Shown: positions 28,616 through 39,255, counted from the stretch's first letter. The stretch is DNA of 64,000 nt from Pseudomonas gregormendelii (GCF_017114825.1 NZ_JADEVO010000004.1:124001-188000), one strand, 5' to 3'. A program made the numbers and translations. Notes: a model not told the origin generated them from the sequence alone.

Positions 28616-29917
28616 TTATTGCAAAGTGTGTTGCTCGATGAACTCTGTCGGCACAACGCCTTCACGGCTGACCAGCCGATTGAGCTCCGAGCGCGGCAAT
28701 CGAACGGCCAGCAAGCTGACCCCTTCTTCGTCGTATTCTTCTTTCTGCACCGCACCGAGGTCGAAAAACTGCGCACGCAGTCGAGCGAATCGTTGCGGCA
28801 AGCGCAAGGTACCCACAAACAGCTCACTGCCCAGCAACTCGGCAATCGCTTGCTCCAGCAACTCCAGGCCACTGCCATCACGCGCCGACAACCAGACCCG
28901 TAGAGGCTTGCCGTTTTCGTCGCGCTGGATTTGTGGCTCAACGCCTTCAAGCAAATCGAGTTTGTTATAGACCTCGAGGATCGGCAAGTCCTGGGCACCA
29001 ATCTCGCCCAGCACCACCATCACCTGTTCGATCTGCAACATGCGATCCGGCTCGGCCGCATCGATCACGTGCAACAACAGATCGGAGTTGCTCGACTCTT
29101 CGAGGGTAGACCGAAATGCCTCGACAAGCTTGTGTGGCAAGTGGCGAATGAAACCCACAGTGTCGGCCAGGACGATCGGCCCCAGGTCGTCCAGTTCCAG
29201 ACGGCGCAAGGTCGGGTCCAGGGTGGCAAACAGCTGGTCAGCCGCATATACATCGGATTTCGTCACGTTGTTGAAGAGCGTGGACTTGCCGGCGTTGGTA
29301 TACCCCACCAGGGAAACGGTAGGGATATCCGCGCGCGTACGGCCACGTCGCGACTGCTCGCGCTGGCTGCGCACTTTTGCCAACCGGCCCTTGATCTGAC
29401 GCAGGCGAACCCGCAGCAGACGGCGGTCGGTTTCCAGTTGGGTTTCACCCGGGCCACGCATGCCGATACCGCCACCTTGACGTTCAAGGTGAGTCCAGCC
29501 ACGAACCAGGCGGGTGCTCATGTGGTCAAGCTGGGCCAGTTCTACCTGGAGCTTGCCTTCATGGGTACGGGCGCGCTGGGCGAAAATATCGAGAATCAGA
29601 CCGGTGCGGTCAATCACGCGACACTCGAAAACTCGTTCGAGGTTACGTTCCTGACTCGGCGTGAGGATGTGATTGAAGATCACCAGGTCTGCCTTCTCGG
29701 CATGGACCAGGTCGCGCAGTTCCTCGACCTTGCCACTGCCGATCAGGAATTTGGCGGTTGGCCGATGACGCGGCACGTTAAAAAACGCAACGGTCTCGGC
29801 GCCGGCCGAATTAGCCAACTCCTGAAACTCCTGCGGATCTTCGCGCGCCTCAGGGTCCTGTCCATCCAAGTGAACGAGGATCACTCGCTCACCACCACCG
29901 TGGCGCTCAAAGAACAA
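28616..29917 (-). CDS. hflX: Ribosome-rescue GTPase HflX
   Basis: Translation-factor-class GTPase of 433 residues that splits stalled ribosomes. The N-terminal HflX domain and Gly-rich helical linker (RQGGGIGMRGPGETQLETDRR) precede the G domain with P-loop GYTNAGKST (about 206-214), DTVGF and NKLD. The start is TTG 29917 (protein FFERHGGGERV), preceded by GGAG. I prefer it because the family begins at this point and no ATG or GTG is nearby. It lies 12 bases after hfq. Confidence 0.95.
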   Translation of the reverse strand: MFFERHGGGERVILVHLDGQDPEAREDPQEFQELANSAGAETVAFFNVPRHRPTAKFLIGSGKVEELRDLVHAEKADLVIFNHILTPSQERNLERVFECRVIDRTGLILDIFAQRARTHEGKLQVELAQLDHMSTRLVRGWTHLERQGGGIGMRGPGETQLETDRRLLRVRLRQIKGRLAKVRSQREQSRRGRTRADIPTVSLVGYTNAGKSTLFNNVTKSDVYAADQLFATLDPTLRRLELDDLGPIVLADTVGFIRHLPHKLVEAFRSTLEESSNSDLLLHVIDAAEPDRMLQIEQVMVVLGEIGAQDLPILEVYNKLDLLEGVEPQIQRDENGKPLRVWLSARDGSGLELLEQAIAELLGSELFVGTLRLPQRFARLRAQFFDLGAVQKEEYDEEGVSLLAVRLPRSELNRLVSREGVVPTEFIEQHTLQ

Positions 29918-29929
29918 AGGGGACTCCTA

Positions 29930-30190
29930 TCAGGCGTTACCTGGCTCAGCGTCACCCGCTTCGGATTCGGTTGCGCTAGGCAGACGAATTGGACGAACCG
30001 GCACCACTGTCGAGATAGCGTGCTTGTAAACCATCTGGCTCACGGTGTTCTTCAGCAGGATAACGAACTGGTCGAAAGACTCGATCGTGCCTTGCAGTTT
30101 GATCCCGTTGACCAGGTAGATGGAAACCCCAACTTTCTCTTTACGTAAAGTATTCAGGTAAGGGTCTTGTAGCGAATGCCCTTTTGACAT
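29930..30190 (-). CDS. hfq: RNA chaperone Hfq
   Basis: Sm-like hexameric RNA chaperone of 86 residues pairing small RNAs with mRNAs. [20 protein letters not shown] and the core [18 protein letters not shown] with [14 protein letters not shown] are standard. The C-terminal tail is short ([18 protein letters not shown]), as in pseudomonads. Start ATG 30190 behind AAAGGAG. It lies 93 bases after miaA, room for its own promoter. Confidence 0.98.
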   Translation of the reverse strand: MSKGHSLQDPYLNTLRKEKVGVSIYLVNGIKLQGTIESFDQFVILLKNTVSQMVYKHAISTVVPVRPIRLPSATESEAGDAEPGNA

Positions 30191-30283
30191 GTGCCGCACT
30201 CCTTTAAGGATTCAAAATAAAAATAGGTAAACAGATGGCTTGTGGCCGTCACACCCCCAAGGATAGACGGCAATTGCAAGGAC

Positions 30284-31255
30284 TCAGCTCAATATGGAGA
30301 TGGTCCCCAGGTATTTCAAGGCGCGCGGCAGATTGTCGCAATCCAGGCTGTCCAACCAATGTAAGTCAGCCCAGCTGCGCAGCCAGGTGAACTGACGCTT
30401 TGCCAACTGGCGCGTAGCAATAATTCCACGCTCCTGCATCTCGGCTTGCGTCAGCTTGCCATCCAGGTAGTCCCAGACTTGTCGGTAGCCTACTGCACGT
30501 ATAGAGGGCAACCCGGCATGCAGGTCACTTCGTTTACGCAGGGCTACGACCTCGTCAATGAATCCCTGTTCCAACATTAATGTGAATCTTTGTTTAATTC
30601 GCTCGTGCAGTACTTGGCGATTCGCCGGGGCAATGGCCAAGTTCGCGACAGTATAGGGCAATTGTTGCCTACCCGAAGCGGCTGCTTCAGTACTTTGCGC
30701 AGATTGTTGCAAGCGTAGCGCAGTCATGCTCTGACCGCTCACCCGGTAAACTTCCAAGGCTCGACTAAGGCGCTGGGGATCGTTCGGATGAATACGTGCT
30801 GCGGATTCCGGGTCGATGACCGCCAACTGGTCGTGCAGGGCTTGCCAACCCTGGCGCGCAGCCTCTTCCTCGATCTGCGCACGAACGTCGGCGTCGGCCG
30901 CGGGCATGTCTGCCAGGCCTTCCAGCAAAGCCTTGTAATAGAGCATTGTGCCACCCACCAGCAGCGGTATTTTGCCGCGGGCGGTGATCTCGGCCATGGC
31001 CTCCAGCGCGTCACGGCGGAAATCGGCGGCGGAATAGCTCTGCGCCGGATCGAGAATATCGATCAGGCGGTGAGGGTATTCGGCCAGCAGCTCCCTGGAA
31101 GGCTTCGCAGTGCCGATATCCATGCCGCGGTAGACCAGCGCCGAATCAACGCTGATCAGCTCACACGGCAGCACTTTACTGAGTTCGATGGCCAGGTCGG
31201 TCTTGCCGGCGGCGGTCGGCCCCATGAGGAAAATCGCAGGAGGGAGCTGGTTCAT
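30284..31255 (-). CDS. miaA: tRNA dimethylallyltransferase
   Basis: Enzyme of 323 residues adding a dimethylallyl group to A37 of tRNAs that read UNN codons. P-loop GPTAAGKT at 12-19, then [21 protein letters not shown] and the C-terminal Gln/Arg-rich tRNA-binding part ([12 protein letters not shown]). Start ATG 31255 overlaps the mutL stop by one base (TGATG). Confidence 0.96.
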   Translation of the reverse strand: MNQLPPAIFLMGPTAAGKTDLAIELSKVLPCELISVDSALVYRGMDIGTAKPSRELLAEYPHRLIDILDPAQSYSAADFRRDALEAMAEITARGKIPLLVGGTMLYYKALLEGLADMPAADADVRAQIEEEAARQGWQALHDQLAVIDPESAARIHPNDPQRLSRALEVYRVSGQSMTALRLQQSAQSTEAAASGRQQLPYTVANLAIAPANRQVLHERIKQRFTLMLEQGFIDEVVALRKRSDLHAGLPSIRAVGYRQVWDYLDGKLTQAEMQERGIIATRQLAKRQFTWLRSWADLHWLDSLDCDNLPRALKYLGTISILS

Positions 31256-33165
31256 CAGCGACCGCGCAAGAACAGTTTGTCCAGATCGTCCAGGCCCAGT
31301 TGGGTCCAGGTCGGTCGGCCATGATTGCATTGACCGCTGCGCTCGGTGTTTTCCATGTCACGCAGCAGACCGTTCATTTCCGGCAATGCCAGGCGCCGGT
31401 TGGCGCGGATGGCGCCATGGCAGGCCATGGTGCCGAGCAATTCATTCAAATGAGCCTGGATGCGGTCACTGGTGCCGTATTCCATCAGGTCCGCCAACAC
31501 GTCACCGACCAGGCGATTGGCCTCGGCCTGCTTGAGCAGTGCCGGTATCTGCCGGATGGCCAGTGTTTCCGGGCCCAGGCGCTGCAACTCAAACCCCAGG
31601 CGCTGGAACCAGGCCTGGTGCTCCTCGGCGCAATCGGCTTCGCGCTGGCTGACCGCCAGGGACTCTGGCACCAACAGCGGCTGGCCACTCAAGCCTTCGC
31701 TGGCCATGGCAATTTTGAGGCGCTCGTACATGATCCGCTCGTGGGCGGCGTGCATGTCGACCAGCACCAGCCCCTGGGCGTTTTCCGAGAGGATGTAGAT
31801 GCCCTTGAGCTGCGCCAGGGCGTAACCCAGCGGCGGAATGTCTTCTTGTCCGGCCGGCAGCGCGGCTGCGTTGGCTTCGGGCAGCGGGGCAAAGAACTCA
31901 CGGTAGGCCGCCTGCGCTTCAGCTGTCGGCACTGTGGACTGTGGCCGTGGCGAGTATTGATACTGGTAGCCGGCACCCGCGCCCGAACCCGCCGGCGTAT
32001 TGAACGTCGGCTGGGCCTGGGGTTGCTCCAGCAGCGCGTTGGCCGCCAGGCGCATTTCACCCTGCGGGCCGAACTCGCCGGCATCGATGCCGGTGGGGCG
32101 TACGATCGCCGTGGCGACAGGCGCTGCCAGATGATCGTCCGGACGCACATCGCCCAAGGCGCGGTGCAGCGTGCCATAAAGAAAATCGTGAACCATGCGC
32201 CCATCGCGAAAGCGCACTTCGTGTTTGGTCGGGTGCACGTTGACGTCAACGCCCGCCGGATCGACCTCGAAGAACAGCACGAAGGTCGGGTGCCGGCCAT
32301 TGAACAGTACGTCGCGATAAGCCTGGCGCACGGCGTGAGCCACCAGCTTGTCGCGCACCGCACGGCCGTTCACGAAGAAATACTGCAGGTCGGCCTGGCT
32401 GCGGTTGAAGGTCGGCAAACCCACCCAACCCCACAGATGCAAGCCGTTGCGCTCGATTTCGATCGGCAGGGCCTGCTCGAGGAAACCCGCACCACAGATT
32501 GCCGCCACGCGCCGGGCGCGGGCCGCATCATCGTGCGCCTCATGCAGGCTGAGGATAGTCTTGCCGTTGTGGCGCAGGTGGAATGCCACGTCGAAGCGGG
32601 CCAGCGCCAGGCGCTTGATCACTTCCTGCAGGTGATCGAATTCGGTTTTTTCGGTCTTGAGAAACTTGCGTCGCGCCGGCGTATTGAAAAACAGGTCGCG
32701 AACTTCCACCGAGGTGCCAACCGGGTGAGCAGCCGGCTGCACGCGGGGCGCCATGTCCCGGCCTTCGGTCTCGACCTGCCAGGCCTGATCGGCGTCGCGG
32801 GTGCGCGAGGTCAGGGTCAGGCGCGCCACGGAACTGATCGACGCCAATGCCTCGCCACGAAACCCAAGGCTCATGACCTGTTCGAGGTCTTCCAGGTTAC
32901 GGATCTTGCTGGTGGCGTGGCGGGCCAGGGCCAGCGGCAGGTCATCCGCCGAGATTCCACGGCCATCGTCACGCACTCGCAGCAGTTTAATGCCGCCCAG
33001 CTCGACATCGACGTCAATGCGCCTGGCGCCGGAGTCGAGGCTGTTCTCCAGCAACTCCTTGATCACCGAAGCCGGGCGCTCGACCACCTCACCGGCAGCA
33101 ATCTGGTTCGCCAGGCGCGGGCTGAGCAGCTCGATACGAGCATCGTTGCCGACGACTGCACTCAT
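31255..33165 (-). CDS. mutL: DNA mismatch repair protein MutL
   Basis: Protein of 636 residues. The N-terminal GHKL ATPase domain (about 1-335) carries [31 protein letters not shown] and the GFRGEAL lid. A Pro/Ala-rich linker (about 370-435) leads to the C-terminal dimerisation domain. That domain keeps the endonuclease signature in the form [12 protein letters not shown] (consensus DQHAX2EX4E), plus ACHGAIR and CNHGRP, so this MutL should nick DNA itself; fluorescent pseudomonads lack MutH. Start ATG 33165 overlaps amiB by four bases (ATGA). Confidence 0.96.
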   Translation of the reverse strand: MSAVVGNDARIELLSPRLANQIAAGEVVERPASVIKELLENSLDSGARRIDVDVELGGIKLLRVRDDGRGISADDLPLALARHATSKIRNLEDLEQVMSLGFRGEALASISSVARLTLTSRTRDADQAWQVETEGRDMAPRVQPAAHPVGTSVEVRDLFFNTPARRKFLKTEKTEFDHLQEVIKRLALARFDVAFHLRHNGKTILSLHEAHDDAARARRVAAICGAGFLEQALPIEIERNGLHLWGWVGLPTFNRSQADLQYFFVNGRAVRDKLVAHAVRQAYRDVLFNGRHPTFVLFFEVDPAGVDVNVHPTKHEVRFRDGRMVHDFLYGTLHRALGDVRPDDHLAAPVATAIVRPTGIDAGEFGPQGEMRLAANALLEQPQAQPTFNTPAGSGAGAGYQYQYSPRPQSTVPTAEAQAAYREFFAPLPEANAAALPAGQEDIPPLGYALAQLKGIYILSENAQGLVLVDMHAAHERIMYERLKIAMASEGLSGQPLLVPESLAVSQREADCAEEHQAWFQRLGFELQRLGPETLAIRQIPALLKQAEANRLVGDVLADLMEYGTSDRIQAHLNELLGTMACHGAIRANRRLALPEMNGLLRDMENTERSGQCNHGRPTWTQLGLDDLDKLFLRGR

Positions 33166-34589
33166 TCCTTGGCCGCCAGTTCGGTGCCAGGAATGGTCAG
33201 GTGTTGCCCGGCCTTGAGGTCGTCACTTTTCAGGTTGTTCGCGCTGCGCAAGGTGGCCGGGGACACCTGGTAGCGCACGGCAATCATCGCCAGTGTCTCG
33301 CCAGGGTTGACCCGGTGATCACGCGGCCCCTGGGCGATCCCACCGGAATCACGCAACCAGGCGATGTAGGTGCCTGGCGGCGGGTTCTGCTGGAAGAATT
33401 GGCGTACGCCGCTGCTGATGGAGCGGGCCAGCGCCTGCTGGTGACTCGCCGCGGCGAGTTTCGAAGCTTCGTTGGCATTGGAGATAAACCCGGTTTCCAC
33501 CAGGATCGACGGGATATCCGGGGACTTGAGCACCATGAACCCGGCCTGCTCCACTCGTTGTTTGTGCAGCGGAGTGACGCGACCGATGTTGCTCAGGACT
33601 TTCTGGCCGACGTTCAGGCTGGAGGTCAGGGAGGCGGTCATCGACAGGTCGAGCAGTACGCCAGCGAGCATGCGGTCCTTGTCATCGAGGCTGACATTGC
33701 CAGCGCCCCCGATCAGGTCGGAACGGTTTTCGCTATCAGCCAGCCAACGGGCTGTCTCCGAAGTGGCGCCGCGATCAGACAGGGCAAACACCGAAGCGCC
33801 GAATGCCGCCGCCGATGGGGCCGCGTCGGCATGGATCGAGACGAACAGGTCGGCGCCTTTCTTGCGGGCAATTTCGGTTCGGCCGCGCAGCGGGATGAAG
33901 TAGTCACCGGTGCGTGTCAGTTCGGCGCGGAAGCCTTTCATGCCATTGACCTGACGCTGCAGCTCCCGGGCGATGGCCAGTACCACGTCTTTTTCACGTT
34001 GGCCGCGGGAGCCCGAGGCGCCCGGGTCTTCGCCACCGTGCCCGGCATCGATGACCACGATGATTTCCCGCTTGCCAGCCGGGGCTGGCGGCAACTTGAC
34101 CGGCGGATCGATTGGCGTGACCGGTACCGGCGCCACCTTGGCGACGTTGGTCGGCGCGGGAATAGGCGCGGCATCGGCAGCGTCGTCGAACAGGTCGACC
34201 ACCAGGCGATTGCCGTACTGGGCGTTCGGCGCCAGGGTAAAGCTCTTGGGAGTCACGGCCTTCTTCAGGTCGATGACCACCCGCAGGTCGGTCGGCGTAC
34301 GCTGGGCCGAGCGCATGGCGGTGATCGGCGTATTCGCCGAATTGACACTCAATGGTGCACCAAGGGACGCGCCATTGATGTCAATGACCAGTCGATCCGG
34401 CGCTGTCAACGTGAAGACACTGTGTTGCACTGGCCCAGACAGGTCGAACACCAGCCTTGTGTTGTCCGGCGCTCGCCACAAGCGAACGCTGTTGACCTTC
34501 GATTCGGCCACAGCGTTGACGGTTACCGCCAAAAGCAAAAATCCTACGGCAGCTACCATCGCGCGAAAGCGCATACCTGACCCCATCAT
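33162..34589 (-). CDS. amiB: N-acetylmuramoyl-L-alanine amidase (AMIN + Amidase_3 + LysM)
   Basis: Periplasmic zinc amidase of 475 residues that splits septal peptidoglycan during cell separation. Signal peptide near the N-terminus ([21 protein letters not shown]), AMIN domain at about 30-130, catalytic Amidase_3 domain from about 180 ([17 protein letters not shown] has the first zinc His and Glu; VSIHADA the next His; [10 protein letters not shown] the catalytic Glu), and a C-terminal LysM ([16 protein letters not shown]) binding glycan. Start is uncertain: ATG 34589 abuts the tsaE stop with no spacer, and ATG 34574 (MRFRAMV) gives a more usual signal peptide. Confidence 0.93.
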   Translation of the reverse strand: MMGSGMRFRAMVAAVGFLLLAVTVNAVAESKVNSVRLWRAPDNTRLVFDLSGPVQHSVFTLTAPDRLVIDINGASLGAPLSVNSANTPITAMRSAQRTPTDLRVVIDLKKAVTPKSFTLAPNAQYGNRLVVDLFDDAADAAPIPAPTNVAKVAPVPVTPIDPPVKLPPAPAGKREIIVVIDAGHGGEDPGASGSRGQREKDVVLAIARELQRQVNGMKGFRAELTRTGDYFIPLRGRTEIARKKGADLFVSIHADAAPSAAAFGASVFALSDRGATSETARWLADSENRSDLIGGAGNVSLDDKDRMLAGVLLDLSMTASLTSSLNVGQKVLSNIGRVTPLHKQRVEQAGFMVLKSPDIPSILVETGFISNANEASKLAAASHQQALARSISSGVRQFFQQNPPPGTYIAWLRDSGGIAQGPRDHRVNPGETLAMIAVRYQVSPATLRSANNLKSDDLKAGQHLTIPGTELAAKE

Positions 34590-35060
34590 TTAATTGAATT
34601 CCAATGCCAAAGCGGCACACCAGGACTCGCCACGCGAGCCTTGGGACAAAATTTTCAGCGAACGGCCGCTGTGTTGCGGGCTAATGGTAATGGTCAGGTC
34701 GGGCTTTGGCAAAAAGCCTGCACCCTTTTCGGGCCATTCAATAAGACACAACGCGTCATCTTCGAAATAATCCCGTATCCCCAGGTACTCCAGCTCTTCC
34801 GGATAGACCAGCCTGTAGAGGTCGAAATGGAAAGCCCGGACCTCGCCGATCTCGTAAGGCTCCACCAAAGTGAAGGTCGGACTTTTTACCGCACCGACAT
34901 GCCCCAGCCCCCGAATGATTCCCCGTGACAGCGTGGTCTTGCCTGCCCCCAGATCGCCCTCGAGAAAAATCAGACCATGCCCGCCAGTGGTTCGTGCAAT
35001 GCGCTCGCCAAATGCGCTCATCGCTTCTTCATCAGCCAGGTACAGGTTTACTTCAGACAC
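34590..35060 (-). CDS. tsaE: tRNA threonylcarbamoyladenosine biosynthesis ATPase TsaE
   Basis: ATPase of 156 residues needed with TsaB, TsaC and TsaD for t6A37 of ANN-reading tRNAs. P-loop GDLGAGKTT at 35-43, then the conserved SPTFTLVEPY and FDLYRL. Start GTG 35060 with GGAGGAG eight bases upstream, inside the end of nnr (13-base overlap). The stop directly abuts the first amiB ATG. Confidence 0.95.
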   Translation of the reverse strand: MSEVNLYLADEEAMSAFGERIARTTGGHGLIFLEGDLGAGKTTLSRGIIRGLGHVGAVKSPTFTLVEPYEIGEVRAFHFDLYRLVYPEELEYLGIRDYFEDDALCLIEWPEKGAGFLPKPDLTITISPQHSGRSLKILSQGSRGESWCAALALEFN

Positions 35061-36547
35061 GGTGCTTGCTCCTCCAACAACTGACGAATGGCCGGGATCA
35101 GATCACTGGCCGCCAGCCCACGGCCCGATTTACCTTCTTGCGCACCAGCATTGGCATGCAGCCATACACCCAGGCAGGCCGCGTCGTACGCGTCCATGCC
35201 CTGGGCCAGCAACGCACCGACCAATCCTGCCAGTACATCGCCCAAGCCGGCGGTAGCCATCGCCGGATGGCCTTGATGACACAGCGCCAGGCGCCCATCC
35301 GGGCTGGCGATCAAGCTGCCGGCGCCTTTGAGAACGACGACAGCTGTATATTTTTTGCTCAACGCGCGGGCAGCAGCTGGGCGGTCCGCCTGGACCTCGG
35401 CCGTCGACATGCCCAGCAAGCGCGCGGCCTCCCCCGGGTGCGGAGTAATGATGCAGCCTTTGGGCAAGCTGACGTGCGCCTCGGACAGCAGGTTCAGTGC
35501 ATCGGCGTCCCAGACTTGCGGCAGCGGTGCGTTGGCAGCGGCCGACAACAGGCTGCGTCCCCAGGCGTCGCGACCCAAGCCTGGGCCGACGACCAGCACA
35601 GAGACCTTTTCCAGTATCCCCATCAGCTGGTTCGCGGAGGAAGTTCCCAGCACCATGGCTTCTGGAATCCTGGCCAAAGCGGCGGGCACGTGTTCGCTAC
35701 GAGTCGCCACGGAGACCATGCCCGCACCACTGCGCAGGGCGCTTTGCGCACTCAGGAGAATAGCGCCGCCGAAGCCCCGATCACCGCCGATAAGCAACAC
35801 ATGGCCAAATTTACCTTTATGTGACGCCGGCGCCCTGGGTGCCAGGCGAGGCAGATTGCCAGTGCCCAGGCGACGAGCGCTGACAGGCGCCCGCCCCAGC
35901 AGCTGCGGATCCGCCTGCAGATCGTTGAATACCAACGCTCCTACTTGATCCGCCGCATCGCCGGTGAATAGCCCCAGTTTCAGGCCAATGAACGTCACCG
36001 TCAGGTCGGCACGCACGGCGCAGCCAAGGATGCGCCCGGTATCGGCACACAGGCCTGAAGGAATATCCACTGCGACCACTGGCAGGTCGCTGCAATTGAT
36101 GGCGGCGATTGCACTGGCATAGGGTTCACGTACTTCGCCGCTCAGCCCGGTGCCCAGCAAGGCGTCCAGCACGATGCCACGCAAGCACGACTGCGCATCC
36201 CAGGCCTCAATGACGACCTGTTCGGCAACGGCTTCGGCATAAGCCCGCGCCGCATCACCCTGCAGGCGCTGGGGGTCAGCAACAGCCAGCACTCGCACCG
36301 ACCATCCCGCGCGCCGGGCCAGCACGGCAACCAGATAGCCGTCACCGGCATTGTTACCATGCCCCGCCAGCACGCTCAGTTCGTTCGCCGCCGGCCATTG
36401 GCGCACCAGCGCGCGCCAGGTTGCCCGCGCCGCGCGCTGCATCAATTCGAAGCCTGGCGTGCCTGCCGCAATCAGGCTCGCATCAAGCCCACGGACTTGC
36501 GCGGCGCTGTACAGCGCGTCGGGTAATTCATCTTTAGTGTGCGGCAT
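35048..36547 (-). CDS. nnr: Bifunctional NAD(P)H-hydrate epimerase / ADP-dependent dehydratase
   Basis: Enzyme of 499 residues repairing damaged NAD(P)H hydrates. The N-terminal YjeF domain (about 1-215) epimerises R- to S-hydrate (GHGNNAGDGYLVA; VDIPSGLCADTG). The C-terminal ribokinase-like domain dehydrates S-NAD(P)HX with ADP (LLIGGDRGFGGA; ITPHPGEAARLLG; GLGDVLAGLVGALLAQG). Start ATG 36547 (MPHTKDELPDALYSA); the open frame upstream is the antisense of queG. Divergent from queG with 63 bases between starts. First gene of the nnr-tsaE-amiB-mutL-miaA chain. Confidence 0.95.
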   Translation of the reverse strand: MPHTKDELPDALYSAAQVRGLDASLIAAGTPGFELMQRAARATWRALVRQWPAANELSVLAGHGNNAGDGYLVAVLARRAGWSVRVLAVADPQRLQGDAARAYAEAVAEQVVIEAWDAQSCLRGIVLDALLGTGLSGEVREPYASAIAAINCSDLPVVAVDIPSGLCADTGRILGCAVRADLTVTFIGLKLGLFTGDAADQVGALVFNDLQADPQLLGRAPVSARRLGTGNLPRLAPRAPASHKGKFGHVLLIGGDRGFGGAILLSAQSALRSGAGMVSVATRSEHVPAALARIPEAMVLGTSSANQLMGILEKVSVLVVGPGLGRDAWGRSLLSAAANAPLPQVWDADALNLLSEAHVSLPKGCIITPHPGEAARLLGMSTAEVQADRPAAARALSKKYTAVVVLKGAGSLIASPDGRLALCHQGHPAMATAGLGDVLAGLVGALLAQGMDAYDAACLGVWLHANAGAQEGKSGRGLAASDLIPAIRQLLEEQAPCLK

Positions 36548-36610
36548 GCGTCTTCGGGCTCCGATGTCTGGCAGAATTATACGCACCTCAGCTCCGGTTT
36601 CTCTCGCCTC

Positions 36611-37675
36611 ATGCCCGCTATTACTACAGACCTGCCCGCCCTCGCCCAATCCATCAAGGACTGGGGCCGCGAGCTGGGCTTTCAGCAAGTCGGCATCAGC
36701 GGCCTCGACCTGGCCGAGCATGAGCAGCACCTGGAGCGCTGGCTGGCAGCCGGCTACCACGGCGAAATGGAATACATGGGCGCCCACGGCAGTAAACGCT
36801 CGCACCCGGAACAGCTGGTACCCGGCACCCTTCGAGTGGTTTCCCTGCGCATGGACTACCTGCCGGGTGACACCGAGATGGCCAAGCGCCTGGCACAACC
36901 TGAAAAAGCTTATGTCTCGCGCTATGCGTTGGGCCGCGATTACCACAAATTGATCCGTAAACGTGTGCAACAGCTGGCAGAAAAAATTCAGGCGGTCATT
37001 GGCCCCTTCGGCTATCGCGCTTTCGTCGACAGCGCTCCGGTGCTCGAGAAAGCGATCGCCGAAAAGGCCGGCCTAGGCTGGATTGGCAAGAACACCCTGG
37101 TGTTGAACCGCAAAGCCGGCAGCTACTTCTTTCTCAGCGAGCTGTTCGTCGACCTGCCGCTGCCGGAAGACCCGCCCCACGCCACCGAGCATTGCGGCCG
37201 CTGCACCGCTTGCCTGGACATCTGCCCTACCAATGCCTTCGTGGGTCCCTATGTGCTGGATGCCCGCCGCTGCATTTCCTACCTGACCATCGAACTCAAA
37301 AGCGCGATTCCCGAAGAACTCCGGCCGCTGATCGGCAATCGGGTGTTCGGCTGCGACGACTGCCAGATGGTCTGTCCATGGAACCGTTTTGCCCGACCAT
37401 CGGGCGAAAGCGATTTCAAGCCGCGGCACAATCTGGACAACGCTGAACTGGCCGAGCTGTTCATGTGGGATGAAGAAAAATTTCTCGGCAGCACTGAAGG
37501 CTCGCCGCTACGCCGGGCGGGTTATGAGCGTTGGCTGCGCAATCTGGCGGTGGGGCTGGGGAATGCACCGTCGAGTATTCCGGTACTGGAGGCGTTGAAG
37601 GCTCGGCGCGAGTATCCGTCGGAGCTGGTGCGCGAACATGTCGAATGGGCCCTCAAGCAACATGGACTGCTGTAG
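36611..37675 (+). CDS. queG: Epoxyqueuosine reductase
   Basis: Cobalamin-dependent iron-sulfur enzyme of 354 residues reducing epoxyqueuosine to queuosine in tRNA. Two ferredoxin-like cluster motifs: C195, C198, C201 and C205 in CGRCTACLDICP, and C248, C251 and C255 in CDDCQMVCPW. Upstream are the family segments GYRAFVDSAPVLEKAIAEKAGLGWIGKN and the catalytic Asp region. Start ATG 36611. The TAG stop lies inside the first bases of a REP repeat. Confidence 0.96.
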   Translation: MPAITTDLPALAQSIKDWGRELGFQQVGISGLDLAEHEQHLERWLAAGYHGEMEYMGAHGSKRSHPEQLVPGTLRVVSLRMDYLPGDTEMAKRLAQPEKAYVSRYALGRDYHKLIRKRVQQLAEKIQAVIGPFGYRAFVDSAPVLEKAIAEKAGLGWIGKNTLVLNRKAGSYFFLSELFVDLPLPEDPPHATEHCGRCTACLDICPTNAFVGPYVLDARRCISYLTIELKSAIPEELRPLIGNRVFGCDDCQMVCPWNRFARPSGESDFKPRHNLDNAELAELFMWDEEKFLGSTEGSPLRRAGYERWLRNLAVGLGNAPSSIPVLEALKARREYPSELVREHVEWALKQHGLL

Positions 37676-37770
37676 GAGCGAGCTCGCTCGCGATGGTCGT
37701 CAACGATGACGCTGGGAACCTGGGACCCAGCGGCGCTCTCAGGTTCTTCGCGAGCGAGCTCGCTCCTACA
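37671..37770. repeat. REP pair (GTAGGAGCGAGCTCGCTCGCGA class)
   Basis: TGTAGGAGCGAGCTCGCTCG from 37671 and CGAGCGAGCTCGCTCCTACA to 37770 form inverted arms around 50 bases. This is a third sequence class, seen once here. The first arm provides the queG stop codon. It lies between convergent queG and the channel gene. Confidence 0.88.
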
Positions 37771-37820
37771 GGAGGCGTTTCAGTCAACGATAACCCGTGC
37801 CCCGCAGGCAGGGGGGGGCG

Positions 37821-38432
37821 TCAGGCTTCGTCGTTATAGACGAACTTGGGCATTTCCCAGTGGAATCGAATCGCCAGCAAACGCAGCAGGAACCCGCCAA
37901 ACAACGTCACCAGGATGGCCTGCTCGCCGGGCATTTGCAGGTAAATGCACAACATGTAGCACCAGGCTGCGGCGAACGAGACGCTGGCGTATAGCTCGCG
38001 GCGGAAGATCAGCGGTATATCGTTGCAGAAGATGTCCCGCAGGATGCCGCCGAACACGCCGGTGATCACTCCGCTGACAGAAGCCACCAACATGCCATGG
38101 CCCATTTCCAGGGCGGTCATGCAGCCGATCAGGGTGAAAGCCACCAGACCCACGGCGTCCAGCACCAGGAACAATGAGCGCAAGTGGCGCATCCAGCGTG
38201 CCGCAAAGATGGTGAACATGGCTGCGAACGAGGTCAGTACCAGGTATTCCGGGTGTTTGACCCAGGTCAGCGGGTAATGCCCCAGCAGCACATCGCGCAC
38301 CGATCCACCGCCCAGGGCCGTGACGCAGGCGATCAGCACCACGCCAAACCAGTCCATGCCGCGACGCCCGGCAGACAGGGCGCCGGTCATGGCTTCGGCG
38401 GTGATGGCGATCAGGTAGAGCATCAGCAACAT
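37821..38432 (-). CDS. Trimeric intracellular cation channel family protein (UPF0126)
   Basis: Inner-membrane protein of 203 residues with about seven membrane helices in two repeats. Each repeat has a Gly-rich kinked motif followed by Arg-Asp: GGGSVRDVLLG and GGILRDIFCND. This is the bacterial TRIC/UPF0126 (YicG-like) family; bacterial homologues conduct monovalent cations. Start ATG 38432 behind AAGGA. Flanked by REP elements on both sides. I do not recall it between queG and orn in PAO1, so it may be a lineage-specific placement. Confidence 0.87.
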   Translation of the reverse strand: MLLMLYLIAITAEAMTGALSAGRRGMDWFGVVLIACVTALGGGSVRDVLLGHYPLTWVKHPEYLVLTSFAAMFTIFAARWMRHLRSLFLVLDAVGLVAFTLIGCMTALEMGHGMLVASVSGVITGVFGGILRDIFCNDIPLIFRRELYASVSFAAAWCYMLCIYLQMPGEQAILVTLFGGFLLRLLAIRFHWEMPKFVYNDEA

Positions 38433-38512
38433 GGTGGCGGTCCTTGCAGGAAGGCGCGCAGTCTACTCACTTCGCCGAGGCACCAAAAGAGGGCAAGTGC
38501 GGTGCAATCCCC

Positions 38513-38586
38513 CTTAGGAGCCGCCGCAGGCTGCGATTTTTTGACTTTTCAAGATCAACAGATCGCAGCCTTCGGCAGCTCTTACA
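38513..38586. repeat. REP pair (GTAGGAGCTGCCGAAGG class, diverged)
   Basis: Direct copy TTAGGAGCCGCCGCAGGCTG from 38513 and inverted copy to 38586 (GGCAGCTCTTACA). Both arms carry substitutions and the loop is short. Lies between orn and the channel gene. Confidence 0.82.
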
Positions 38587-38605
38587 CAGGGGACGTAGTC
38601 CGCAA

Positions 38606-39148
38606 TCAGAACTTGATGAAGTGCTTGCGATAATGCTGCAGCTCGGCGATGGATTCGCGGATGTCATCCAGGGCCAGATGGGTGCTGCCCTTCTGGAAGC
38701 TGTCACGCACCTCGGGCGCCCAGCGCGCGGCCAGTTCCTTGAGCGTCGACACGTCGAGGTTGCGGTAGTGGAAATAGCTTTCCAGGGATTTCATGTGCGT
38801 ATAGAGGAAGCGACGGTCCTGACAGATGCTGTTCCCACAGATCGGCGACTTGCCCTTGGGCACCCACTTCTCCAGGAAGGCAATGGTCTCGGCTTCGGCT
38901 TCAGCCATACTGATGCGGCTGTCGCGAACCCGTTGAGTCAAGCCTGAGCCGCCATGCTGACGGGTATTCCACTCATCCATGCCGGCGAGAATTTCATCGC
39001 TGTGGTGGATAGCGATCACCGGACCTTCGGCCAAGGTGTTCAAATCACTGTCGGTGACGATGGTGGCCATCTCGATGATGACGTCGGTATCAGGGTTCAG
39101 ACCGGTCATTTCCAGGTCGATCCAGATCAAATTCTGCGGGTTTTGCAT
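38606..39148 (-). CDS. orn: Oligoribonuclease
   Basis: DEDDh 3'-5' exonuclease of 180 residues that clears dinucleotides, including pGpG from cyclic di-GMP breakdown. D11 and E13 in WIDLEMTGL start the active site, with [12 protein letters not shown] and the C-terminal [11 protein letters not shown] completing it. Start ATG 39148 ([11 protein letters not shown]). Divergent from rsgA, 107 bases between starts. Confidence 0.97.
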   Translation of the reverse strand: MQNPQNLIWIDLEMTGLNPDTDVIIEMATIVTDSDLNTLAEGPVIAIHHSDEILAGMDEWNTRQHGGSGLTQRVRDSRISMAEAEAETIAFLEKWVPKGKSPICGNSICQDRRFLYTHMKSLESYFHYRNLDVSTLKELAARWAPEVRDSFQKGSTHLALDDIRESIAELQHYRKHFIKF

Positions 39149-39255
39149 GTGTCGGCTCCTAGGCAATGCTGCGCAGTTTAGCTTAGAGAGGTGGCTGGGC
39201 GTGCTAAACTCGCGGCCGTTTTAACTAATCGCTGCATTCTTGATACGGAACACCC

